Shown in pieces: positions 42,777 through 56,625 of a stretch of DNA of 64,000 nt. The stretch lies in NCBI RefSeq assembly GCF_022539505.1, contig NC_061508.1, positions 38,124,256 to 38,188,255 on the forward strand, given 5' to 3'. Made by a program: the position numbers and the translations under genes. The first letter of the stretch is position 1. Every line of letters begins with the position of its first letter. The stretch comes from Lolium rigidum (lineage: Eukaryota > Streptophyta > Magnoliopsida > Poales > Poaceae). A model generated the notes under the pieces. It worked only from the letters and a program-made list of their open reading frames with translations, had not been told where the DNA came from and did not search any database.

Positions 42777-44361
42777 TGATGCGCGTAGATGTACACGTCC
42801 GTTGGGAACCCCAAGAGGAAGGTGTGATGCGCACAGCAGCAAGTTTTCCCTCAGAAAGAAACCAAGGTTATCGAACCAGTAGGAGCCAAGAAGCACGTGA
42901 AGGTTGTTGGTGGAGGAATGTAGTGCGGCGCACAACCAGTGAAACCAGCGCCAACGTGGAACCTGCACAACACAATCAAAGTACTTTGCCCCAACGTAAC
43001 AGTGAGGTTGTCAATCTCACCGGCTTGCTGAAAACAAAGGATTAAGCGTATCGAGTGGAAGATGGTGTTTGTTTGCAAAGAACAGTAAAGAACAGTAGAA
43101 TGTATTCAGATGTAAAAGAATGGGCCGGGGTCCACAGTTCACTAGTGGTGTCTCTCCAATAAGATAACTAACATGCTGGGTGAACAAATTACAGGCGGGC
43201 AATTGACAAATAAAGATTCAATACATATCAACGATGATTACTATGTGATTTAATCAGGGCATTACGACAAAGTACATAGACCGCTATCCAGACATGCATC
43301 TATGCCTAAATAATCCACCTTCGACTTATCATCCGAACCCCTTCCGGTATTAAGTTGTAAACCACGAGATAATTGCATTAAGTATGGTGCGTAATGTAAT
43401 CAACACAAATATCCTTAGACAAAGCATCGATGTTTTATCCCTAGTAGCAACAAGCACATCCACAACCTTAGAACTTTTCGTCACTCGTCCCGGATTCAAT
43501 GGAGGCATGAACCCACTATCGAGCATAATTACTCCCTCTTGGAGTTACAAGTATCAACTTGGCCAGAGCCTCTACTAGCAACGGAGAGCATGCAAGAACA
43601 TAAACAACGCATATATGATAGATTGATAATCAACTTAACATAATATTCTCTATTCATCGGATCCCGCCAAACACAACATGTAGCATTACAAATAGATGAT
43701 CTTGATCATGTTAGGCAGCTCACAAGATCTAAACAATGATAGCACAAGCGGAGAAGACAACCATCTAGCTACTGCTATGGACCCATAGTCCAAGGATGAA
43801 CTACTCACGCATCAATCCGGAGGCGGGCATGATGATGTAGAGCCCCTCCGGTGATGATTCCCCTCTCCGGCAGGGTGCCGGAGGCGATCTCCTGAATCCC
43901 CCGAGATGGGATTGGCGGCGGCGGCCTCTCAGTAATGTTTTCCGTATCGTGGCTCTCGGTACAGGGGGTTTCGCGACGAAGGCTATTTGTAGGCGGAAGG
44001 GTAGGTCAGGGGGCGTCACGAGGGGCCCACACAACAGGGCCGCGCGGCCAGGGCCTGGGCCGCGCCGCCCTGGTGGTGGCCACCTCGTGGCCCCACTTCG
44101 TCTCCCTTTCGGTCTTCTGGAAGCTTCGTGTAAAAATAGGCCCCTGGGCGTTGATTTCGTCCAATTCCGAGAATATTTCCTTACTAGGATTTCTGAAACC
44201 AAAAACAGCGAGAAAAACAAGAATCGGCACTTCGGCATCTTGTTAATAGGTTAGTGCCGGAAAATGTATAATAATGTTGTAAAGTATGTATAAAACATTC
44301 AAGTATTGTAATAAAAGTAGCATGGAACATAAGAAATTATAGATACGTTTGAGACGTATCA
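42777..44361 (-). repeat. 3' LTR of element B
   Basis: On the plus strand it begins TGATGCGCG and ends GAGACGTATCA. The GC-rich inverted repeat is near 44027-44085. Confidence 0.92.
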
Positions 44362-46938
44362 AGCATCCCCAAGCTTAGTTCCTACTCGTCCTCGAGTAGG
44401 TAAACGATAACACAAATAATTTCTGAAGTGACATGCTACCAACATAATCTTGATCAACATTATTGTAAAGCATATGAGATGAATGGAGTGATCTGAACAA
44501 AAGATTGCTAACAAAGATAATGACTAAGCAAATGAATCATATAGCAAAACTTTTCATGATTAATACTTTCAAACAAGTATCAATAAGACTTGCATAAGAG
44601 CTAACTCATAAGCAATAAATTCAAAGTAGAATGCTTTGAAGCAACACAAAGGATGATTAAGTTTCAGCAATTGCTTTCAACTTGTAACATGTATATCTCA
44701 TGGATATTGTCAACATAGAGTAATATAACTGGTGCAATAAGTAAACATGTAAGAATCAATGCACACAGTTAACACAAGTGTTTGCTTCTAAGATAGAAAG
44801 AAGTGGGTAAACTGACTCAACATAAAGTAAAAGAATGGCCCTTCACAGAGGGAAGCATGGATTACTATTTTTGTGCTAGAGCTTTTGTTTTGAAAACATA
44901 GAAACAATTTTGTCAACGGTGGTAATAATTCATATGTGCTATGCATAATACTTCCTACAAGTTGCAAGTCTCATGCATAGAGTACTAATAGTGCTCGCAC
45001 CTTGTCCTACTTAGCTCGGAAACACGGATTATCATCGCATTACATATGTTTCAACCAAGTGTCACAAAGGGGTACCTCTATGCCGCCTGTACAAGTGTCT
45101 AAGGAGAAAGCACGCATTGGATTTCTCGCTTTTGATTATTCTCAACTTAGACATCCATACCGGGACAACATAGACAACGAGATAATGGACTCCTCTTTTT
45201 AATGCTTAAGCATTCAACAACGATTAATATTCTCATAAGAGATTGAGGTTGTATGTCCAAACTGAAACTTCCACCATGATACATGGCTTTAGTTAGCGGC
45301 CCAATGTTCTTCTCTAACATATGCATACTCAAACCATTTGATCATGAAATCGCACTTACTTCGGACAAGACGAACATGCATAGCATCTCACATGATATCC
45401 AACAAAGGTAAAGTTGATGGCGTCCCAGAAACATGGTTACCGCTCAACAAGCAACTTATAAGAATTAAGACACATAACTACATATTCATCACCACAATAG
45501 TTTTTAAGCTATTTGTCCCATGAGCTATATATTGCAAAGGTAAAGGAATGAATTTAAAGGTAGCACTCAAGTAATTTACTTTGGAATGGCAGAAAAATAC
45601 CACATAGTAGGTAGATATGGTGGACACAAATGGCATGGATTTTGGCTCAAGGTATTTGAATGCACGAGAAGCATTTCCTCTCAGTACAAGGTTTGGGATA
45701 GCAAGGTTGTTTGAAGCAAACACAAGTATGAACAGGTACAGCAAAACTCACACAAGAACATATTGCAAGCATTATAAGACTCTACACTGTCTTCCTTGTT
45801 GTTCAAACACTTTACCCGAAAATATCTAGACTTAGAGAGACCAATCATATAAACCAAATTAAACAAGCTCTACAGTAGTTCTTCATTAATAGATTAAACT
45901 ACATGATGCAAGAGCTTAAACATGATCTATGAGAGCTCAAACAATTGCCAAATTGCCAAACCATATGCAGCATTTTTCCAATTCCAACCAAATAGCAATT
46001 TAACGAAGCAATTAGCTTTCGCCATGAACATTAAAGAACAATTAAGAACACAAGTGTTCCATATGAAAAAGCGGAGCGTAATATCTCCAATATAAGAATG
46101 GTGGGATCCAACTTTATTCAAAACAAAACAAAAATAAAAACAAACCGACGCTCCAAGTAAAGAACATAAGAATGTGACGGAATAAAAATATAGTTTCACT
46201 AGAAGTGACCTCGATAATGTTGTCGATGAAGAAGGGGATGCCTTGGGCATCCCCAAGCTTAGATGCTTGAGTCTTCTTAAAATATGCAGGGATGAACCAC
46301 CGGGGCATCCCCAAGCTTAGACCTGTCACTCTTCTTGATCATAGTATATCATCCTCTTCTCTTGACCCTTGAAAACTTCCTTCACACAAACTCCAAGCAA
46401 ACTCATTAGAGGGTTAGTGCATAACCAAAATTCACATATTCAGAGGTGACACAATCATTCTTAACACTTCTGGACATTGCACAAAGCTTCTGAAAGTTAA
46501 TGAAACAAAGAAACTCATTCAACATAGCAAAAGCGGCAATGCGAAATAAAAGACAGAATCTGTCAAAAACAGAACAGTCCGTAAAGATGAATCTGGAAGG
46601 GAAACTTAACTTGCTCAAATGGAAAAACTCAAAACTAATGAAAGTTGCGTACATATCTGAGGATCACGCTCGTAAATTTGCAGATTTTTTCTATTTTTTT
46701 ACAGAGACTTCTGCGAGAATTCGTGACAGACAGCAATGCTGTTTCTGCGCAGCGATCCCAAATATAGCATCAACTTTAGCATAGAAACTTTACTTGGCAC
46801 AAAAACATGATAAGGAGAGGTTGCTACAGTAGTAAACAACTTCCAAGACTCAACAATACAGTAAATAAAATAAAACATGGGTTATCTTCCAAGAAGTGCT
46901 TTTCTTTAACGCCTTTCAGCTAGGCGCGAAAGTGCAAA
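44362..46938 (-). other. 3' untranslated region of element B
   Basis: It contains the stem CCTACTCG-TCCT-CGAGTAGG (plus strand, 44381-44400) next to the polypurine tract, and the GGGGATGCC hairpin at 46234-46254. No protein is conserved here. Confidence 0.75.
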
Positions 46939-49049
46939 TCAAGTAACATCAAGAGAAGAAGCATCAACATCATAACTTGTTCTAATAATAGAATCAAAAG
47001 GCAACTTCATTCTCTTTCTAGGGAAGTGTTCCATACCTTTCTTGAGAGGAAATTGATATTTAATATTACCTTCCTTCATATCAATAACAGCACCAACAGT
47101 TCGAAGAAAAGGTCTTCCCAACACAATAGGACAAGATGCATTGCATTCGATATCCAAGACAACAAAATCAACGGGGACAAGGTTATTGTTAACCGTAATG
47201 CGCACATTATAAATCCTCCCCAAAGGTTTCTTTTTAACATTATCAGCAAGATTAACATCCAAATAACAATTCTTCAATGGTGGCAAGTCAAACATATCAT
47301 AAATCTTTTTAGGCATAACAGAAATACTTGCACCAAGATCACATAAAGCATTACACTCAAAGTCATTGAATTTCATTTTAATGATGGGCTCCCAACCATC
47401 TTCTAACTTCCTAGGAATAGAAGCTTCAAGTTTTAATTTCTCTTCCCTAGCTTTAATGAGAGCATTTGTAATATGTTTTGTAAAGGCTAAATTTATAGCA
47501 CTAGCATTGGGACTTCTAGCAAGTTTTTGTAAGAACTTTATAACTTCAGTAATATGACAATCATCAAAATCTAAACCATTATGTTCTACAGCAATGGAAT
47601 CATTGTCACCAATATTTTGAAAAATTTCAGCAGTTTTATCACAAACAGCAGTTTCAGCAGTTTCAGGCAATTTTGTGCGCTTTGCACTAGGAGTAGAAAC
47701 ATTGCCAACACCAATTATTTTACCATTGATAGTAGGAGGTGCAGCAACATGTGAAGAATCAACATTACTAGTGGTGGTAATAGTCCATACTTTAGCTACA
47801 TTATTCTCTTTAGCAAGTTTTTCTTTTTCTTCTCTATCCCACCTAGCATGCAATTCAGCCAACAATCTAATATTATCATTAATTCGAACTTGGATGGCAT
47901 TTGTTATAGCAAACCTAGCATCTTGAACTTCCTCAGGCATAACTTTCAATTTTAAAAGATCAACATCAAGAGCAAGACTATCAACCTTAGAAGCAAGAAT
48001 ATCAATTTTACCAAGCTTTTCTTCAACAGTTTTATTGAAAGCAGTTTGTGTACTAATAAATTCTTTAAGCATGACTTCAAGACTAGAGGGTACACTCTTA
48101 TTATTGTTGTAAGAATTACCATAAGAATTACCATAACCATTAACATTATTAGAAGGATATGGCCTAAAGTTGTTGTTACCATAATTATTCCTATAAGCAT
48201 TGTTGTTGAAATTATTGTTCTTAATGAAATTCACATCAACATTTTCTTCTTGAGCAACTAATGAAGCTAAAGGAACATTATTAGGATCAATATGAGATCT
48301 ACCATTTGCAAGCATAGACATAATAGCATCAATCTTATCACCCAAAGAAGAGGTTTCTTCAACAGAATTTACCTTCTTACCTTGAGGAGTTCTTTCAGTG
48401 TGCCATTCAGAGTAATTGATCATCATATCATCAAGTAATTTGGTTGTGGCGCCCAGGGTAATGGACATAAAAGTACCTCCAGCAGCTGAATCCAATAGGT
48501 TCCTCGAGGAAAAATTCAATCCTGCATAAAAGGTTTGGATGATCATCCAAGTAGTCAGTCCATGGGTTGGGCAATTCTTTACCAAAGATTTCATTCTCTC
48601 CCATGCTTGAGCAACATGTTCATTATCAAATTGTTTAAAATTCATTATGCTACTTCTCAAAGATATAATCTTAGCGGGAGGATAATATTTACTAATAAAA
48701 GCATCTTTACATTTAGTCCATGAATCAATACTATTCTTAGGCAAAGATAGCAACCAATCTTTAGCTCTTCCTCTTAATGAGAAAGGAAACAATTTCAGTT
48801 TTATAATATCACCATGTATATCCTTATACTTTTGCATTTCACAAAGTTCAACAAAATTATTAAGATGGGCAGCAGCATCATCGGTACTAACACCAGAAAA
48901 TTGCTCTCTCATAACAAGATTCAAGTAAAGCGGGTTTAATTTCATAGAATTCTGCTCGTAGTAGCAGGTGGAGCAATAGGAGTACATATAAAATCATTAT
49001 TATTTGTGCTAGTGAAATCACACAACTTAGTATTTTCAGGAGTACCCAT
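46939..49049 (-). pseudogene. Gag-protease of element B, nearly intact
   Basis: The native start is ATG 49049 (MGTPENTKLCDF). Extra bases near 48957 and 48925 shift the frame; from 48987 a 682-codon frame is open to the stop at 46939. Order: gag domain (residues ~15-200), Asn/Tyr/Gly-rich linker (~275-310), coiled coil (~315-415), variable linker, then protease with DLGAS at 550-554 and LGRPFLRTVG near 625. There is no CCHC zinc knuckle. Leu replaces the usual Thr/Ser of the active-site triad, as in Athila-type proteases. The protein would form particles and cleave itself. It is the best reference for the family in this window. Confidence 0.9.
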
Positions 49050-49301
49050 TATAACAGTAATAAAATAAACTAGGCAAATAAAGTAAAGACAAGTAACTAA
49101 TTTTTTTGTGTTTTTGATATAGAGCTAGTAAATAAGACAGTAAGTAAAGTAACTACTTTTTTTGTGTTTTTAATATGAAGCAAACAAGACAGTAAATAAA
49201 ATAAAGTAAAGCAAGACAAAAACAAAGTAAAGAGATTGGAAGTGGAGACTCCCCTTGCAGCGTGTCTTGATCTCCCCGGCAACGGCGCCCGAAAAAGAGC
49301 T
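49050..49301 (-). promoter_or_regulatory. Leader and primer binding site of element B
   Basis: Plus-strand TCCCCGGCAACGGCGCCC (49273-49290) is the tRNA-Asp-type site with its first base changed (GGGCGCC for TGGCGCC). The leader carries two ACACAAAAAAA-type blocks. Confidence 0.8.
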
Positions 49302-50881
49302 TGATGCGCGTAGATGTACACGTCCGTTGGGAACCCCAAGAGGAAGGTGTGATGCGCACAGCAGCAAGTTTTCCCTCAGAAAGAAACCAAGGTTATCGAA
49401 CCAGTAGGAGCCAAGAAGCACGTGAAGGTTGTTGGTGGAGGAATGTAGTGCGGCGCAACACTAGTGAAACCAGCGCCAACGTGGAACCTGCACAACACAA
49501 TCAAAGAACTTTGCCCCAACGTAACAGTGAGGTTGTCAATCTCACCGGCTTGCTGAAAACAAAGGATTAAGCGTATCGAGTGGAAGATGGTGTTTGTTTG
49601 CAAAGAACAGTAAAGAACAGTAGAATGTACTCAGATGTAAAAGAATGGACCGGGGTCCACAGTTCACTAGTGCTGTCTCTCCAATAAGATAACTAACATG
49701 CTGGGTGAACAAATTACAGGCGGGCAATTGACAAATAAAGATTCAATACATATCAACGATGATTACTATGTGATTTAATCAGGGCATTACGACAAAGTAC
49801 ATAGACCGCTATCCAGCATGAATCTATGTCTAAATAATCCACCTTCAGGTTATCATCCGAACCCCTTCCGGTATTAAGTTGTAAACAACAGATAATTGCA
49901 TTAAGTATGGTGCGTAATGTAATCAACACAAATATCCTTAGACAAAGCATCGATGTTTTATCCCTAGTAGCAACAAGCACATCCACAACCTTAGAACTTT
50001 CGTCACTCGTCCTGCATTCAATGGAGGCATGAACCCACTATCGAGCATAATTACTCCCTCTTGGAGTTACAAGTATCAACTTGGCCAGAACCTCTACTAG
50101 CAACGGAGAGCATGCAAGAACATAAACAACACATATATGATAGATTGATAATCAACTTAACATAATATTCTCTATTCATTGGATCCTGCCAAACACAACA
50201 TGTAGCATTACAAATAGATGATCTTTATCATGTTAGGCAGCTCACAAGATCTAAACAATGATAGCACAAGCGGAGAAGACAACCATCTAGCTACTGCTAT
50301 GGACCCATAGTCTAAGGATGAACTACTCACGCATCAATCCGGAGGCAGGCATGATGATGTAGAGCCCCTCCGGTGATGATTCCCCTCACCGGCAGGGTGC
50401 CGGAGGCGATCTCCTGAATCCCCCGAGATGGGATTGGCGGCGGCGGCCTCTCAGTAATGTTTTCCGTATCGTGGCTCTCGGTACAGGGGGTTTCGCGACG
50501 AAGGCTATTTGTAGGCGGAAGGGTAGGTCAAGGGGCGTCACGAGGGGCCCACACAAAAGGGCCACGCGGCCAGGGCCTGGGCCGCACCGCCCTGGTGTGT
50601 GGCCACCTCCTGGCCCCACTTCGTCTCCCTTTCGGTCTTATGGAAGCTTCGTGTAAAAATAGGCCCCTAGGCGTTGATTTCGTCCAATTCCGAGAATATT
50701 TCCTTACTAGGATTTCTGAAACCAAAAACAGCAGAAAAACAGCAACTGGCACTTCGGCATCTTGTTAATAGGTTAGTGCCGGAAAATGTATAATAATGCT
50801 GTAAAGTATGTATAAAACATTCAAGTTGTAATAAAAGTAGCATGGAACATAAGAAATTATAGATACGTTTGAGACGTATCA
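49302..50881 (-). repeat. 5' LTR of element B
   Basis: It is nearly identical to 42777-44361. Here the U3 inverted repeat reads CCACACAAAAGGGC against GCCCTGGTGTGTGG, 12 of 14 paired. Confidence 0.92.
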
Positions 50882-51230
50882 CTTGCCACCATTGAAAAAT
50901 TGTTATTTGGATGTTAACCTTGCTGATAATTCTAAAAAGAAACCTTTGGGGAGGATTGATAATGTGTGCATTACGGTTAACAATAACCTTGTCCCCGTTG
51001 ATTTTGTTGTCTTGGATATTGAATGCAATGCATCTTGTCCTATTGTGTTGGGAAGACCTTTTCTTCGAACTGTTGGTGCTGTTATTGATATGAAGGAAGG
51101 TAATATTAAGTATCAATTTCCTCTCAAGAAAGATATGGAACACTTCCCTAGAAAGAGAATGAAGTTGCCTTTTGATTCTATTATTAGAACAAATTATGAT
51201 GTTGATGCTTCATCTCTTGATGTTACTTGA
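50882..51230 (+). pseudogene. Remainder of the protease of element C
   Basis: It resumes CTTGCC after element B and reads PPLKNCYLDVNLADN through LGRPFLRTVGAVIDM to DASSLDVT. Codon phase matches 42776 when B and one CTTGC are removed. Confidence 0.9.
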
Positions 51231-53804
51231 TTTGCACTTTCTGCGCCTAGCTGAAAGGCGTTAAAGAAAAGCACTTCTTGGGAGATAACCCATGTTTTAT
51301 TTTGTTACTGTATTATTGAGTCTTGGAAGTTGTTTACTACTGTACCAACCTCTCCTTATCATGTTTTTGTGCCAAGTAAAGTCTCTATGGTAAATTTGAT
51401 GCTAGATTTGGATTGCTGCGCAGAAACAGAATTGTTGTCTGTCACGAATTCGCGTAGATCTCTCTGTAAAAAAATCAAAAAAATCTGCAAATTTACGTGC
51501 GTGATCCTCAGATATGTACGCAAGTTTCTTTAGTTTTGAGTTTTTCCGTTTTAGCAAGTTAAGTGCCCCTGCAAAATTCGTCTTTACGGACTGTTCTGTT
51601 TTGATAGATTCTGCCTTTTTATTTCGCATTGCCGCTTTTGCTATGTTGAATGAGTTTCTTTGTTCCATTAACTTTCAGAAGCTTTGTGCAATGTCCATAA
51701 GTGTTAAGAATGATTGTTTCACCTATGAATATGTGAATTTTTGATTATGCACTAACCCTCTAATGAGTTTGGTTGAAGTTTGGTGTGGAGGAAGTTTTCA
51801 AGGGTCAAGAGAAGAGGATGATATACTATGATCAAGAAGAGTGAAAGGTCTAAGCTTGGGGATGCCCCGGTGGTTCATCCCTACATATTTTAAGAAGACT
51901 CAAGCATCTAAGCTTGGGCATGCCCAAGGCATCCCCTTCTTCATCGACAACTTATCAGGTCACTTTTAGTGAAACTATATTTTTATTCCATCACATCTTA
52001 TGTTCTTTACTTGGAGCGTCTATTTGTTTTTATTTTGGTTTGAATAAAGTTGGATCCCATCATCCTTATATTGGAGATATTACGCTCCACTTTTTCATAT
52101 GGAACACTTGTGTTCTTAATTGTGCTTTAATGTTCATGGCGAAGGCTGAAATTGCTTCGTTGATTGCTATTTGGTTGGAATCACAAAATGCTGCATATGG
52201 TTTGGAAACTTGGCAATTGTTTGAGCTCTCATAGATCATGTTTAAGCTCTTGCATCATGTAGTTTAATCTATTAGTGGAGAACTACTGTAGAGGTTGTTA
52301 AATTTGGTTTGCATGATTGGTCTCTCTAAGTCTAGATATTTTCTGGTAAAGTGTTTGAACAACAAGGAAGACAGTGTAGAGTCTTATAATGCTTGCAATA
52401 TGTTCTTGTGTAAGTTTTGCTGTACCTGTTCATACTTGTGTTTGCTTCAAACAACCTTGCTAGCCTAAACCTTGTACTGAGAGGAAATGCTTCTCGTGCA
52501 TCCAAACACCTTGAGCCAAAACCCATGCCATTTGTGTCCACCATATCTACCTACTACATGGTATTTTTCTGCCATTCCAAAGTAAATTACTTGAGTGCTA
52601 CCTTTAAAATTTCATTCCTTTATCTTTGCAATATATAGCTCATGGGACAAATAGCTTAAAAACTATTGTGGTGATGAATATGTAGTTATGTGTCTTAGTT
52701 CTTATAAGTTGCTTGTTGAGCGGTAACCATGTTTCGGGGACGCCATCAACTTTTTACCTTTGTTGGATATCATGTGAGATGCTATGCATGTTCGTCTTGT
52801 CTGAAGTAAGTGCGATTTCATGATCAAATGGTTTGAGTATGCATGTGTTAGAGAAGAACATTGGGCCGCTAACTAAAGCCATGTATCATGGTGGAAGTTT
52901 CAGTTTGGACATACAACCTCAATCTCTTATGAGAATATTATTTGTTGTTGAATGCTTAAGCATTAAAAGAGGAGTCCATTATCTGTTGTCTATGTTGTCC
53001 CGGTATGGATGTCTAAGTTGAGAATAATCAAAAGCGAGAAATCCAATGCGTGCTTTCTCCTTAGACCTTTGTACAGGCGGCATAGAGGTACCCCTTTGTG
53101 ACACTTGGTTGAAACATATGTCATGCGATGATGATCTGTGTTATCCGAGCTGATTAGAACAAGGTGCGAGCACTATTAGTACTCTATGCATGAGACTTGC
53201 AACTTGTAGGAAGTATTATGCATAGCACATATGAATTATTACTCCCGTTGACAAAATTGTTTCTATGTTTTCAAAATAAAAGCTCTAGCACAAAAATAGT
53301 AATCCATGCTTCCCTCTGCGAAGGGTCATTCTTTTACTTTATTATTGAGTCAGTCTACCTTCTTTCTATCTTAGAAGCAAACACTTGTGTTAACTGTGTG
53401 CATTGATTCTTACATGTTTACTTATTGCACCTGTTATATTACTCTATGTTGACAAATATCATTGAGATATACATGTTACAAGTTGAAAGCAATTGCTGAA
53501 ACTTAATCATCCTTTGTGTTGCTTCAATGCATTCTACTTAGAATTTATTGCTTATGAGTTAGCTCTTATGCAAGTCTTATTGATGCTTGTCTTGAAAGTA
53601 CTATTCATGAAAAGTTTTGCTATATGATTCATTTGTTTAGTCATTATCTTTTGTTAGCAATCTTTTGCTTCAGATCACTCCATTCATCTCATATGCTTTA
53701 CAATAATGTTGATCAAGGTTATGTTGGTAGCATGTCACTTCAGAAATTATTTGTGTTATTGTTTACCTACTCGAGGGCGAGTAGGAACTAAGCTTGGGGA
53801 TGCT
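51231..53804 (+). other. 3' untranslated region of element C
   Basis: The GGGGATGCC hairpin is damaged here (GGGCATGCC near 51917). The pre-polypurine stem CCTACTCG-AGGG-CGAGTAGG is intact at 53766-53785. No gene was seen. Confidence 0.75.
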
Positions 53805-55391
53805 TGATACGTCTCAAACGTATCTATAATTTCTTATGTTCCATGCTACTTTTATGACAATACTTGAATGTTTTATACATACTTTACAACATTATTATAC
53901 ATTTTCCGGCACTAACCTCTTAACAAGATGCCGAAGTGCCGCTTGTCGTTTTCTGCTGTTTTTGGTTTCAGAAATCCTACAAAGGAAATATTCTCGGAAT
54001 TGGACGAAATCAACGCCCAGGGTCCTATTTTTCCACGAAGCTTCCAGAAGACCGAGGGGGAAAGGAAGTGGGGCCACGAGGCAACGACAGAGCAGGGCGG
54101 CGCGGCCTGGCCCCTTGCCGCGCGGCCCTGTTGTGTGGGGCCCTCGTGTGGCCCCCTCACCTACCCTTTCGCCTACTTAAAGCCTTCGTCGCGAAACCCT
54201 CTGTACCGAGAGCCACGATACGGAAAACCTTCCAGAGACGCCGCCGCCGCCAATCCCATCTCGGGGGATTCAGGAGATCGCCTCCGGCACCCTGCCGGAG
54301 AGGGGAATCATCACCGGAGGGGCTCTACATCATCATGCCCGCCTCCGGATTGATGCGTGAGTAGTTCATCCTTGGACTATGGGTCCATAGCAGTAGCTAG
54401 ATGGTTGTCTTCTCCGCTTGTGCTATCATTGTTTAGATCTTGTGAGCTGCCTAACATGATCAAGATCATCTATTTGTAATGCTACATGTTGTGTTTGGTG
54501 GGATCCGATGAATCTAGAATACTATGTCAAGTTGATTATCAATCTATCATATATGTGTTGTTTATGTTCTTGCATGCTCTCCGTTGCTAGTAGAGGCTCT
54601 GGCCAAGTTGATACTTGTAACTCCAAGAGGGAGTATTTATGCTCGATAGTGGGTTCATGCCTCCATTTAATCTGGGACAGTGACAGAATGTTCTAAGGTT
54701 GTGGATGTGCTGTTGCTACTAGGGATAAAACATCGATGCTTTGTCTAAGGATATTTGTGTTGATTACATTACGCACCATACTTAATGCAATTATCTGTTG
54801 TTTACAACTTAATACTGGAGGGGGTGCGGATGCTAACCCGAAGGTGGATTATTTAGGCATAGATGCATGCTGGATAGCGGTCTATGTACTTTGTCATAAT
54901 GCCCTGATTAAATCTCATAGTAATCATAATTGATATGTATTGAATCTTTATTTGTCAATTGCCCACCTGTAATTTGTTCACCCAACATGCTAGTTATCTT
55001 ATTGGAGAGACACCACTAGTGAACTGTGGACCCCGGTCCATTCTTTAACATCTGAATACAATCTACTGCAATCATTGTTCTTACTGTTCTTTGCAAACAA
55101 ACACAATTTTCCACTCGATACGCTTCATCCTTTGTTTTCAGCAAGCCGGTGAGATTGACAACCTCACTGTTACGTTGGGGCAAAGTATATTGATTGTGTT
55201 GTGCAGGTTCCACGTTGGCGCCGGTTTCACTGGTGTTGCGCCGCACTACACTCCTCCACCAACAACCTTCACGTGCTTCTTGGCTCCTACTGGTTCGATA
55301 ACCTTGGTTTCTTTCTGAGGGAAAACTTGCTGCTGTGCGCATCATACCTTCCTCTTGGGGTTCCCAACGGACATGTACATTACGCGCATCA
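53805..55391 (+). repeat. 3' LTR of element C
   Basis: It pairs with 39118-40705. Inverted-repeat arms are ACAGAGCAGGGC (54087-54098) and GCCCTGTTGTGT (54125-54136), two mismatches. Confidence 0.93.
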
Positions 55392-55579
55392 TGGAGCTTG
55401 TGAAGTGGTTGTGGAGCTTGCCATCTCCGGAGTGGAGGAAAAGCTAACCGTAAGGAAAGGGCCATTATCCTTCGTGGGTTTAGTTCGGAGAATAGGGTGA
55501 GCCTTCGTGGCGTTGGGAAATCGTACGTGGGACCTCCACCCCTCCAAACGTGACGTACCTTCTTGCAAAGGAAGGGAAC
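55392..55579 (+). repeat. Long LTR-like sequence, right part
   Basis: It resumes after element C with TGGAGCTTGTGAAGTGG and ends at GGAAC, where element T begins. Together with 36980-39117 it gives at least 2.3 kb of one repeat. Confidence 0.55.
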
Positions 55580-56625
55580 TGATACGTCTCCAACGTATCT
55601 ATAATTTCTGATGTTCCATGCTAGTTTTATGACAATACCTACATGTTTTGTTCACACTTTATATCATTTTTATGCATTTTCCGGAACTAAACTATTAACA
55701 AGATGCCGAAGCGCCAATTCCTATTTTCTGCTGTTTTTGGTTTCAGAAATCTTACACATGAAATATTCTCGTAATTGGACGAAACAAAAGCCAAACTTCC
55801 TATTTTTCACGGAGGGTTCCAGAACATCGAAGGAGAGTCGGAGGCGGCCAGCAGGGGACCCACACCATAGGGGGGCGCGGGCCCACCCCTGGCCGTGCCG
55901 CCATGTGGTGTGGGCACCCCCTGGCTCCTCCGAGGCCGCCCTTCCGCCTATATATTCTCTCCGTCGCGAAAACCCTAAAACATCCAGTCATATTCCACGA
56001 AGAGCTCTGTAGCCGCCGCCATCGGGAAGACAAGTTTCGGGGGACAGAAGTTTCTGTTCCGGCACGCCGCCGGGACGGGGAATTGCCCCCGGAATCCATC
56101 TCCATCGACACCACCGCCATCTTCATCGCCGTTGCTGTCTCCCATGATGAGGAGGGAGTAGTTCTCCCCCAAGGCTAAGGGCTCTACCGGTAGCTATGTG
56201 GTTCATCTCTCTCTTCCATGGTGTGATCTTTATGAATATGTAGATGTTACTCTTGTTTATTATGCACTCTAGAGGTTACTTTAAATATGAACTCCGGATT
56301 CACTCTCCACGGTGTAATGGTGACAGAGTGTGCATCGTGTGTGTTTCCTTTATGACGTTGTGGAGCTTGTTTACTCCGGCTTGAGGGAGCTCTTGTAGCC
56401 CTACACAATGAATGGTGTTTGTTATCCAACAAGAGAGTGTTTGAGAGTAGCATTTATTTATTCATCTATGTGATCATAGGCTTTGCAATCTAGATGTCAT
56501 ATGCTATTCAAGTGTTTTATTATGTGAACTTTGGGGTTACTGTGACCTCGGCGTAAAGGTGCAGTGTGTGCGGCGTGTGTAACTCCCTTATGAATTGTGG
56601 TGTGTTAGTACCTCCTATGAATGCT
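55580..56625 (+). repeat. Partial 5' LTR of element T
   Basis: It starts TGATACGTCTCCAACGTATC. The inverted repeat has arms CCCACACCA (55859-55867) and TGGTGTGGG (55906-55914). A TATA box TATATATT is at 55949-55956. The later part, with GTGTGCATCGTG and TTGTGGAGCTTG, resembles the LTR of F on the opposite strand. Confidence 0.82.

Larger units (their letters stand above)
42777..50881 (-). mobile_element. Element B: Athila-like gag-protease element, most complete copy
   Basis: On the minus strand: 5' LTR 49302-50881, primer site, leader, gag-protease (49049-46939), 3' UTR, 3' LTR 42777-44361. The duplications are CTTGC at 42772-42776 and 50882-50886. The LTRs (1580 and 1585 bp) are nearly identical. 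It has no RT, RNase H or integrase, yet is recent and little damaged, so it was presumably mobilised by proteins from another element. Confidence 0.95.
39118..55391 (+). mobile_element. Element C: Athila-like gag-protease element split by element B
   Basis: LTRs of 1588 bp (39118-40705) and 1587 bp (53805-55391) are flanked by TGGAG duplications (39113-39117 and 55392-55396). The internal part carries a primer site, leader, a mosaic gag, a protease and a 3' UTR. The protease is interrupted by element B (42777-50881, TSD CTTGC). Without B, C is about 8.2 kb. Confidence 0.95.
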
